Assembly (NCBI GenBank): GCA_965662545.1
Contig: CBFIHZ010000063.1
Span: 1 to 12,301, forward strand
Direction: 5' to 3'
Source of the DNA: CPC320 sp002684375
GTDB lineage: Bacteria; Pseudomonadota; Alphaproteobacteria; Rhodobacterales; Rhodobacteraceae
DNA length: 12,301 nt
Shown here piece after piece: positions 6,451 to 12,301 of the stretch (position 1 is the first letter of the stretch; each line of letters starts with the position of its first letter). The position numbers and the translations under genes are program-made. Under the pieces are notes generated by a model. That model worked only from the letters and a program-made list of their open reading frames with translations, was not told the origin of the DNA and did no database searches.

Positions 6451-6855
6451 ATGGAGATTATAAAAGCCGGATCGCGGCCCACGAAAAAAGCATCCTCTGA
6501 CTGGTTTACCGGCACGGTATGGCAAGACCCTATTGTTGAGGCTTCTGAACCGGCGAGAGTTAGGGCATTGAATGTAGCATTTGAACCGGGCGCACGCACA
6601 GCATGGCACACACACCCATTGGGACAGACATTGCATGTGGTCAACGGTGTCGGCCTTGTCGGGATTAGAAACGAACCACCAAAGGTTATCAAAGCTGGTG
6701 ATACCGTCTGGATACCACCAGGCGAAGAACACTGGCATGGGGCAAGTGCTTATAACAGCATGGTCCACATCGCTATTCAAGAGGCCCTGAATGGCCGCGT
6801 GGCCGAATGGTTGGAAAAGGTATCTGATGAAGATTACTCAGGTTTAGCAGTATGA
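6451..6855 (+). CDS. Small cupin, Mn-dependent hydroxynitrile-lyase-like
   Basis: A 134-residue single-domain cupin. Motif 1 is PGARTAWHTHPLGQTLHVVN and motif 2 GDTVWIPPGEEHWHGA. Metal ligands would be His53, His55, Gln59 and His94: the usual Glu of motif 1 is a Gln. From memory, the manganese-dependent cupin hydroxynitrile lyase of Granulicella tundricola uses the same four ligands at the same numbering, with His96 and His106 near the active site; both are also present here. The protein could therefore cleave or form cyanohydrins, but many uncharacterised cupins (often annotated as carboxymuconolactone-decarboxylase-like or mandelonitrile-lyase-like) share this pattern. The start at 6451 is preceded by AAGGGG at good spacing. 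An upstream ATG at 6328 is in frame, but that part overlaps the IS66 remnant and is unlike cupins. Confidence 0.85.
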   Translation: MEIIKAGSRPTKKASSDWFTGTVWQDPIVEASEPARVRALNVAFEPGARTAWHTHPLGQTLHVVNGVGLVGIRNEPPKVIKAGDTVWIPPGEEHWHGASAYNSMVHIAIQEALNGRVAEWLEKVSDEDYSGLAV

Positions 6856-6951
6856 TGGTACTGCGATGACCTTAGCAATTCCAAGCGCGTTTTTTACAAA
6901 AGTGGAAAACTGCAAAACCAACCTAGAAACCTTCAAACAAAAAAATACAAA

Positions 6952-7842
6952 ATGGTCATAGCGGCAGCACGAGAGGACAAGCCAACAGTCGCGGTAATCT
7001 TAATGTTTGTTGCGGTTTTTCTGTTTACCTTGATAGATAGCTCTGCCAAGTGGCTCATCCTAGACGGGCTGTCTGCAGTACAAGTCATCTTCGCTAGATA
7101 CTGCGGCGCGTTTTTCGTTGTAATTTTACTTTTCATTCCTCGCGGTGGTTTAAGCCATTTTGTTTCCAATAATCCAAAGCTGCAATTCAGCCGCGCAATG
7201 GCCCTCTTAGGAGGCACGACATTTAATTTTTTCGCGTTAAAATTTTTACCTATTACAACGACGATCGCTATCTTCTTTGCTATGCCACTGGTGATAACGG
7301 TACTAGGCTATCTTATACTTGGTGAAAAAGTTGGGTTACGTAGGTTTGCGGCTGTTTTCGTTGGTTTCTTGGGTGTTTTGATAATTATTCAACCTTGGGG
7401 AGAAGATTTCCACTGGGCAATGATTTTATCCGTCGCTGCACTCTTTTCAGCATCTAGCTACTTTATTTTAACCCGGCAATTAGCCGGACAGGATAACAAT
7501 GCAACTAGTCAATTATGGTCCAGTGGAGTTGCCACCGTGGCAATAGCCCCGTTCGCTTTCCAAAACTGGCACTGGCCACAAACAAATATGGCGATTTTTG
7601 TATTCGTCATTATTGGTGTCTTTGGGGCCATTAGCCATATTCTTGCTACCCGCGCCCATTTATTAGCAAACGCCTCAACGCTCGCTCCAACCATGTACGC
7701 CCAAGTTATTTATGCGACAATCGTTGGTTATTTCATCTTTAATACGCTTCCATCCATTTGGACAGGTTTGGGGACGATTATAATTATTGGATCAGGTTTA
7801 TTCATCTGGAAGCGTGAAATTGCTCTGCAACAGACACTATGA
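6952..7842 (+). CDS. EamA/DMT-family transporter
   Basis: A 296-residue protein with about ten membrane helices arranged as two EamA repeats (roughly residues 12-147 and 155-290). Family landmarks are FTLIDSSAKWL near the start, RYCGAFF (49-55), LPITTTIAIFFAMPLV in helix 4 and YLILGEKVGLRRF closing the first repeat. Such proteins are inner-membrane exporters of metabolites or drugs; the substrate cannot be read from sequence. It lies 96 bases after the cupin on the same strand with an A-rich leader and no good ribosome binding site, so co-transcription is possible but weakly supported. The gene is distinctly AT-richer than the hydrolase or thioesterase genes, which hints at separate acquisition. 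Confidence 0.9.
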   Translation: MVIAAAREDKPTVAVILMFVAVFLFTLIDSSAKWLILDGLSAVQVIFARYCGAFFVVILLFIPRGGLSHFVSNNPKLQFSRAMALLGGTTFNFFALKFLPITTTIAIFFAMPLVITVLGYLILGEKVGLRRFAAVFVGFLGVLIIIQPWGEDFHWAMILSVAALFSASSYFILTRQLAGQDNNATSQLWSSGVATVAIAPFAFQNWHWPQTNMAIFVFVIIGVFGAISHILATRAHLLANASTLAPTMYAQVIYATIVGYFIFNTLPSIWTGLGTIIIIGSGLFIWKREIALQQTL

Positions 7843-7852
7843 AACCACATTT

Positions 7853-7864
7853 TAGCAGCTGCTA
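7853..7864. repeat. 12-bp perfect palindrome after the transporter
   Basis: TAGCAGCTGCTA begins 11 bases after the stop of the DMT transporter gene, and a run TATTTTTCC follows about 9 bases later. It may contribute to termination, though a hairpin without a loop is weak. Confidence 0.25.
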
Positions 7865-8056
7865 TATTCAGTATTTTTCCACAGAACTATAAAACAACTT
7901 TTGGAGCCAAGACACCCTAGACCTTTGAGGCGAACAGCCATCATGACTATACGACAGCACCCGTACACCCCTTTTTCACATCTAGGCCAAGCAACGACCT
8001 ACACACCGGGTTCGGCGCGAAAAGTGATCTCGGAAAATATTATAAAAAATTAAACC

Positions 8057-8078
8057 GACTGCCCTACCTAAGGCAGTC
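8057..8078. terminator. Stem-loop, possible terminator
   Basis: GACTGCC (8057-8063) and GGCAGTC (8072-8078) form a 7-bp stem with an 8-base loop. The sequence after it is AT-rich without a clean T-run. It precedes a -10-like TATAAT. Confidence 0.3.
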
Positions 8079-8091
8079 AGCTCATAATTAT

Positions 8092-8199
8092 TATAATATA
8101 ACCCCATATAGGAGGCGTATGACGACATTTGTTAAAGGCAACGTTCGCATTGAGTTTATACGCGCTTCGGCCCCAACTGACCGGGTAAGAGATGCCTAG
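8092..8199 (+). CDS. Tiny ORF with promoter-like -10 and good ribosome binding site
   Basis: TATAAT (8092-8097) is followed by AGGAGG just before ATG 8119. The ORF gives 26 residues (MTTFVKGNVRIEFIRASAPT then DRVRDA) ending at 8199. The frame stays open for about 66 codons upstream, without a start. No -35 matches at normal spacing. The strong ribosome binding site makes expression believable, but I recognise no family. It could be the truncated start of a larger gene. CDS proper: 8119-8199. Confidence 0.3.
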   Translation, partial: YNITPYRRRMTTFVKGNVRIEFIRASAPTDRVRDA

Positions 8200-8247
8200 C
8201 AAAGACCCGCCGGGGTACAGCCTGTCAGAGGGCCGCATACAAGCACA

Positions 8248-8453
8248 ATGGACGCTGCGCGTTACATGGGTCGCTCAACTGGATCTAAGACTCAGCGGAG
8301 CTTACAGTGCATCTCAGAGGCTTACCTTAAGCACGGTCGGCAGACAAAAGATAAGCTAGCTGCCCAGCGTCACCTGGCGGACGTCGAGTTATGGGCGAGC
8401 TAAAGCGACTTGAACAAAAGATCGTGGACGCGGGGGTGATGCCTTATGCTTGA
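8248..8453 (+). CDS. Two tiny overlapping ORFs, phage-gene-like
   Basis: ORF one (8248-8403) encodes 51 residues, hydrophilic and helical (AYLKHGRQTKDKLAAQRHLA...). ORF two starts at ATG 8391, overlaps it by 13 bases and encodes 20 residues (MGELKRLEQKIVDAGVMPYA), ending at 8453. Alternatively one frameshift near 8390-8400 broke a single small gene of about 70 residues, since the two peptides read on naturally as a charged helix. Compact overlapping small genes resemble phage early regions, but I cannot name a homologue. Confidence 0.25.
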
Positions 8454-8610
8454 GACTTCACAGAAAAGATCAAGGGAAGCGAGATAGCATAAAAAATTTA
8501 GCCCTAATGACTATACATTTGAAAAATAATTTTAAAATAAAAACCAAAGATATAAACCTAGTGTTCCCAAACAGAATTTTCTGATATTTTGCGCAGCTGC
8601 TGGCTGAAAA
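8454..8610. other. AT-rich spacer
   Basis: Very AT-rich sequence between the tiny ORFs (+) and the stop of the exporter gene (-). I see no gene and no clear terminator. Confidence 0.4.
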
Positions 8611-9831
8611 CTAAGTGCTCAATAACAACTTTCTATTGCGTCTTCGTACTGATAAAATTAAAAGCACCCCAGCCAGTGAAGATACCCACATTAATAACAA
8701 TAATGGCATCTCAGTGCTACCGGGCACTAGCATTAATCCCGCCACTGTTGAAAGAACTGCGCCTCCGGCGATTGAGATGGATCCGCCCAAACCGGAAGCT
8801 GCGCCGGCTAAATGCGGGCGTACGGACAGCATTCCAGCTGTGGCGTTAGGTATACATAACCCATTGCCCAAGCCAACAAAAACCATAAAACCAAAAAAGC
8901 TTTCTACGGTAGAGTACCCTAAATACGACAATATTACGGATAAAGTCATTCCAATAAGTATAATATTCAGGCCGTGTAAGATCATAGCATCAATACCAAA
9001 GCGTACTGCGTAGCGTCCTGAAATAAAATTGCCTGCAAAATATCCAATTGCTGGTGCGCCGAAATAAATACCTAGTTTTTCGGGACTAAGATTGAATACA
9101 ATAGAGCCAACAAACGGTCCACCGCCAAGATAAGCAAAAAATGCACCAGCGCCAAAGGCTGATGCCAAGCAATAACCCCAGAAACGTCTTGATGCCAGTA
9201 ATTCAGTGTATTCCTTAAGTTGCTTTTGAAATCCCTGTGTGCTTGGCGGAACAGTTTCGCCTTGATCAAAGTAAGTCACAACCCAAATTAAGGTGCCGAC
9301 CCCGCCTATCATCCAAAAATTTGCCCGCCATCCAAACCAATTATCTAAAAACCCACCCAATGCAGGAGCAAACATTGGTGTAATCGCCATTCCCATAGAA
9401 ATGTAGGCTATCTTTGAGGCCGATTTTTGCGTGTCACTGGTGTCGCGTACTATTGCACGAGATAGTACCATTGCACATGCAGCAAACGCTTGAATGGCGC
9501 GCAGGATCATGAAAACGATTGTATTCTGAGCAAATATACATGCAAAACTGGCGAAAATAAAAATACCCAAAGACCACAACAAAGCTGGCCTGCGTCCAAT
9601 TTTGTCCGACAAGGGTCCAACTAAAATTTGCAGAACTGCGCTAGAACCTAAATAAATTGCCACAGACAACCCCATGATCGCGGTTGTTGTACCAAAATGC
9701 ACTGCCATACCCGGTAGGCTCGGTAAAAAACTGTTCATTGCCAACATAGAGACACTGGCAAGCAGTACCAAGGTAAACATGCTTGGCTGAGTCTTGCGAT
9801 CAAAAAACCGCGGCTGAGAAAGTTCTGTCAT
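8611..9831 (-). CDS. Bcr/CflA-family MFS drug exporter
   Basis: A 406-residue major facilitator with twelve membrane helices. Motif A is at 71-82 (VGPLSDKIGRRP), and RAIQAFAACAMVLSRAIVRD at 111-130 is the segment typical of the Bcr/CflA drug:H+ antiporter-1 branch. The MNSFLPSLPGM stretch near residues 32-42 also matches that branch. Length is normal for the family and the frame is intact. Likely role: proton-driven export of a small toxic compound or metabolite from the cytoplasm; substrate unknown. It lies 70 bases after the thioesterase on the same strand with a hairpin between them. The start at 9831 lacks a strong ribosome binding site; an ATG 15 bases upstream is not in a comparable context. 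The gene is AT-richer than the thioesterase. Confidence 0.9.
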   Translation of the reverse strand: MTELSQPRFFDRKTQPSMFTLVLLASVSMLAMNSFLPSLPGMAVHFGTTTAIMGLSVAIYLGSSAVLQILVGPLSDKIGRRPALLWSLGIFIFASFACIFAQNTIVFMILRAIQAFAACAMVLSRAIVRDTSDTQKSASKIAYISMGMAITPMFAPALGGFLDNWFGWRANFWMIGGVGTLIWVVTYFDQGETVPPSTQGFQKQLKEYTELLASRRFWGYCLASAFGAGAFFAYLGGGPFVGSIVFNLSPEKLGIYFGAPAIGYFAGNFISGRYAVRFGIDAMILHGLNIILIGMTLSVILSYLGYSTVESFFGFMVFVGLGNGLCIPNATAGMLSVRPHLAGAASGLGGSISIAGGAVLSTVAGLMLVPGSTEMPLLLLMWVSSLAGVLLILSVRRRNRKLLLST

Positions 9832-9867
9832 TACGAAGCGCTATGTCATTTACAAAGCCTTGTCCAT

Positions 9868-9884
9868 AAAAGGTCAGGCCTTTT
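9868..9884 (-). terminator. Hairpin between thioesterase and exporter
   Basis: AAAAGG/CCTTTT with a 5-base loop, about 20 bases after the thioesterase stop. On the minus strand the run TTTTA follows, so it may be a weak terminator or attenuator reducing read-through into the exporter gene. Confidence 0.4.
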
Positions 9885-9901
9885 CAAACGTGGTTTGATG
9901 C

Positions 9902-10687
9902 TCAGGTGAAAATGGCAATATGCTGGATGCAATCCATTATCCGTTCGCCGCTGCGGTTCCAGACCTGCATTTCCTGTGATGAATAACCATTCCAGACATG
10001 TTTGGTGGACGTGCGTAATAGAAACCAGCCGTCTGTCGTTGTCGGATTGTCACGCAGCATATTAATATTCCAGTTCATTGAACTGAGTGCTTTTAGCTGG
10101 ATCAGGGCAGTCAAAGCAGCGGGTGGCGCGTCGGTCAAGGCAATCAGTTCGGTTACGCCCTGATGCGCGTGCGGGTCAATATGGCGCGACCACACGGTTA
10201 GATCTGGATTATCGGAACCGCTAAGCAGGGCCGGGCCAGTGGCCCGAATTCGGTCAAAATTAGCTAGAAAATTCCGCCCCGCATTGTGCGGTATCAGTTC
10301 TTCGCCCATTTGCGGGCTGACTGGCAGTTCATGTTTCGGATAATCCATTTGCCGGGCCATCTTGCGGCTCACGCCGAATGTAAAATAGCCGTAAGTGCCG
10401 GGGCCGGCATCACTGTCGAGACGTGCTTCAAATGTTACGTTGTTTTTGCCGCGTCTGAGTGTCTTATGGGTGACCCGCATCCTGCCATCGGTCGGGCCAA
10501 CAAAATTGATTTGCGCAGTGCGAAGAGGCGGCAAATTATCATAACTGTTGACGATAGCCGCATGCAGCAGCGCAGCGGTCAGCCCGCCATAGGCAGTACG
10601 GCCCTGTTTCCAATTCTCGTCGATTTCGATTTCATAATTGGGTGCTGAAGCGCGGAAGTCAGTCAGCAGAGATGAAAAAGCTGTCAT
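9902..10687 (-). CDS. TesB-like acyl-CoA thioesterase (double hotdog)
   Basis: A 261-residue protein. The N-terminal hotdog carries the diagnostic WKQGRTAYGGLTAALLHAA (about 26-44) that packs around the acyl-CoA. GPTDGRMRVTHKTLRRGKNN (about 64-83) is the central strand and turn of the family. The second hotdog ends with GYSSQEMQVWNRSGERIMDC and IQH, the standard strand 'D..G.l....Q'. Length fits the two-hotdog thioesterase-family proteins of proteobacteria. Likely reaction: hydrolysis of an acyl-CoA to free acid and CoA in the cytoplasm; chain preference cannot be told. It precedes an MFS exporter on the same strand, so export of the released product is possible but inferred. The upstream promoter places transcription start at or next to the ATG. 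Confidence 0.85.
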   Translation of the reverse strand: MTAFSSLLTDFRASAPNYEIEIDENWKQGRTAYGGLTAALLHAAIVNSYDNLPPLRTAQINFVGPTDGRMRVTHKTLRRGKNNVTFEARLDSDAGPGTYGYFTFGVSRKMARQMDYPKHELPVSPQMGEELIPHNAGRNFLANFDRIRATGPALLSGSDNPDLTVWSRHIDPHAHQGVTELIALTDAPPAALTALIQLKALSSMNWNINMLRDNPTTTDGWFLLRTSTKHVWNGYSSQEMQVWNRSGERIMDCIQHIAIFT

Positions 10688-10693
10688 GGCGTT

Positions 10694-10722
10694 GTTATAA
10701 ACAGTCCGGTTTCACCCCGCAA
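10694..10722 (-). promoter_or_regulatory. Promoter of thioesterase gene, possibly leaderless
   Basis: On the minus strand TTGCGG (10722-10717), a 17-bp spacer and TATAAC (10699-10694) precede ATG 10687 by only six bases. Transcription would begin at the A of the start codon. No ribosome binding site is present, which agrees with a leaderless mRNA. Confidence 0.5.
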
Positions 10723-10753
10723 CGACCTCATAACATTTATCCCAGTATCTAAC

Positions 10754-10783
10754 TCAGCCTCCAAATCAGCCTCCAAATCAGCC
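10754..10783. repeat. 12-bp tandem repeat, 2.5 copies
   Basis: TCAGCCTCCAAA is repeated exactly at 10754-10765 and 10766-10777, followed by TCAGCC. It lies in the gap upstream of the thioesterase promoter. No function is apparent. Confidence 0.7.
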
Positions 10784-10800
10784 ACAGTCGCGCTGTGCAC

Positions 10801-11067
10801 TCAAACAAAATCACAAAGGTTGCAACACTCAGTACCCGCTTGCGTGGCGACGGTTAACATCCGTGCTATTAGTGCGGCGCGCAAGGCGTGTTCTCCTGCG
10901 TTTTCAACAACTGACAGCTCAAATGGAATAAGCGGGAAAAACAATGCTAAATATTGCAGTGATGTTAAAAGGGTGGCGATAGGGTCTGATTTCAGCAGTA
11001 AAGGTGTGCGCCATGAAACGATTGTTTGCGGCGGTCGCAGTGTAGGCGGCGCGGACAGGCGAAAATC
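10801..11067 (-). pseudogene. Possible decayed coding fragment, unassigned
   Basis: A minus-strand frame stays open for 89 codons and ends with TGA at 10803-10801. Its residues look protein-like: hydrophobic TLLTSLQYLALFFPLIPFEL, then helical VENAGEHALRAALIARMLTV. It has no early start codon. The opposite strand is also open (in frame upstream of the small gene at 11129), so chance is possible. I do not recognise a family. This fills most of the 440-base gap between the thioesterase and the small gene. Confidence 0.2.
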
Positions 11068-11128
11068 CTATCAATTAAACGTATACTGTGATTTCCTTTT
11101 AACACTGCGCGTAAAAAAGGAGGAAACA

Positions 11129-11431
11129 ATGTCTAAATATGCAGTTCACACAAAATGGTACTGGCCCAATGGGCTTGAAACAGCGGAAAATATGCAAGGA
11201 TTTATGAGGGATGAAATTAAACCTGGGAGCCTTGCTGAAGATGTTCTTTGGTGGAAATTGGACGATAACCACCATATGGCAGTTATAATCTATCCGTCAG
11301 AAGAAGCTGCAAAACAAGAAAGAGCTGCCGTAGAAGCCAACAGAAAAAAAGTTAGCTCTGATGAAGAAGGCGGTCTCCAGTTGCTTGAAGAGAATATTGG
11401 GCCAATCATGGCTCAAATGTCTGAAGTTTAG
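11129..11431 (+). CDS. Small conserved-looking hypothetical protein (100 aa)
   Basis: The start ATG 11129 has a textbook AAGGAGG six bases upstream, so it is preferred over the longer open frame from 10820. The 100-residue product begins MSKYAVHTKWYWPNGLE and has an alternating pattern: strand (YAVHTKWYW), helix (ETAENMQGFMRDEI), strand (VLWWKLDDNHHMAVIIYP), helix (SEEAAKQERAAVEANRKKV) and an acidic C-terminal helix. That order resembles the ferredoxin-like alpha/beta fold of small dimeric proteins such as ABM-type monooxygenases, but no catalytic signature can be seen and I do not assign a function. A TATACT at 11082-11087 could be its -10. It stands alone, ending 20 bases before the left end of an IS481 element. 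Confidence 0.75.
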   Translation: MSKYAVHTKWYWPNGLETAENMQGFMRDEIKPGSLAEDVLWWKLDDNHHMAVIIYPSEEAAKQERAAVEANRKKVSSDEEGGLQLLEENIGPIMAQMSEV

Positions 11432-11450
11432 ATTATAAATTAAGGTTAGG

Positions 11451-12301
11451 TGTTTGATCCCATGGTTTGATGGTGCGATCTTTTAGCAGGGATGGAAGGA
11501 AGCATTATGGGATAAGTTCGTCATGGGAGCGCCACGACCACGTTCGCAGTCAGAGCTGCAAATACAGCGATCGCAAGCTTCGATCTTGGAGCTGAGCTGG
11601 GAGCTAAGTATCAACCCGAAGACGGTTGCTAAATGGCGGAAACAGCAGACAATCAAGGATCCGAAGACTGGCTCAAGAGAACCGCGTTCAACCGTTCTCA
11701 GTCAAGCGGTGGAAGGAATGATTGTTGCGTTTCGGCGCCAGACACTGCTGCCGCTGGATGATTGCCTATTCCCTTCAGCCATCGATCCCACATCTAACAC
11801 AATCAGCCCTGCATCGGTGTCTGCAAAGGCAGGGCATATCGCGCTTCCCCAACGTTGAGGGTGATAAGCCAAAGCGACGGCAGTTTAAGCTATACCCCAT
11901 CGGCGTCTTTCATAATCTCTTTGTTGGTATAGACCGAACAAGTAAGTTTGCCGTCACCCAACTCGTGGACAAAGCCAACCGAAAGGCATCCTGGGAGTTC
12001 CTTGAGCACTTACTCGAAGCCATCCCCTATCATATCCACACCATCCTCACCGACAATGGCATCCAGTTCGCTGAGCAACCCCGAAACAGAAACACAGCAG
12101 ATTCTTGGCCTATGCGTTTTGACATGATCTGTAACGCAAACGGGATTGAGCATCGGCTGACCAAACCCAACCATCCATGGGCTAACGGTCAGATCGAGCG
12201 AATGAACCGAACAATGAAGGACGCCACACTCAAGCGGTATCACCACGATAATCATGAACACCTGGGCACATCAGTTTCTGGTTGTAATCGTGATGTGGTA
12301 A
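11451..12301 (+). pseudogene. IS481-family element (copy B), degraded, runs off window
   Basis: The probable left end begins at TGTTTGATCCCATGG (11451). The transposase starts at ATG 11507 behind GGAAGG. Its third codon is TAA, and MG-stop-VRHGSATTTFAVRAA needs one frameshift to join the helix-turn-helix part (QRSQASILELSWELSINPKT, then VAKWRKQ). A second frameshift near 11770 leads to LQPSIPHLTQSALHRCLQR and the catalytic domain. Around 11911-11916 the segment expected to carry the first catalytic Asp (HIDIAEV... before LFVGIDRTSKF) has been deleted in frame. The second Asp (TDNG, 12049-12060) and the Glu (GQIERMNR, codon 12196-12198) survive. Similarity fades at about 12265. The nonsense codon, frameshifts and missing Asp make it non-functional. 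Confidence 0.85.

Noticed and set aside
6451..6780. Minus-strand frame continuing from the IS66 tail through the cupin gene
   Set aside because: It is antisense to a clear cupin; only the portion below about 6395 resembles IS66.
8265..8295. Similarity of GTCGCTCAACTGGATCTAAG to the D-arm of tRNA-Arg, considered as an att copy
   Set aside because: Only the D-arm-like stretch matches; attachment sites use the 3' half of the tRNA, and no cloverleaf or T-arm follows.
8615..9013. Plus-strand 132-codon frame inside the MFS gene
   Set aside because: It is an antisense shadow of the exporter, which has clear motifs and full family length.
10820..11128. Longer start for the small protein at 11129
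   Set aside because: The upstream part has no family-like sequence, and the perfect AAGGAGG before 11129 decides the start.
1..12301. CRISPR arrays, toxin-antitoxin pairs or defence operons
   Set aside because: No regularly spaced repeats and no recognisable toxin, antitoxin or nuclease genes on either strand.

Overview
The window looks like a heavily rearranged, insertion-sequence-rich stretch of an alphaproteobacterial chromosome. The best guess is the marine Roseobacter group of Rhodobacteraceae. This rests on the flavour of the protein sequences, the set of IS families (IS110, IS256, IS481, IS66 and a serine recombinase) and an integrase remnant beside a tRNA gene. A cold-water, IS-laden roseobacter such as Octadecabacter would fit, but that is inference only.

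Left end (1-2690): a graveyard of mobile DNA. A frameshifted IS110 5' end, an IS256 N-terminal fragment, the C-terminal part of an IS481 transposase and the C-terminal part of a serine recombinase abut one another, each visibly inactivated. An intact tRNA-Arg(CCT) follows, then a decayed N-terminal piece of what looks like a tyrosine integrase, then about 600 bases with several stem-loops and no convincing gene.

Centre (2690-6130): a three-gene unit. A TetR-type regulator (+) is divergent from an alpha/beta hydrolase with an Asp in the nucleophile position and a 7-TM membrane protein (both -). The intergenic region holds a near-consensus promoter for the hydrolase and a 10-bp direct repeat covering its -10. 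A gene-poor stretch and an unrecognised ORF follow.

Right half (6250-11431): a probable IS66 tail; a small cupin whose metal and active-site residues match Mn-dependent cupin hydroxynitrile lyases; an EamA/DMT transporter; a gene-poor region with tiny ORFs; a Bcr/CflA-type MFS exporter and a TesB-like thioesterase, co-oriented on the minus strand; and a 100-residue conserved-looking small protein with a perfect ribosome binding site.

Right end (11451-12301): a second, different IS481-family element in the same orientation as the first. It has frameshifts and has lost its first catalytic Asp. The living genes (small-molecule hydrolase, cupin lyase, transporters, thioesterase) therefore sit as islands between dead mobile elements. 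I see no CRISPR array, no toxin-antitoxin pair and no clear defence system.
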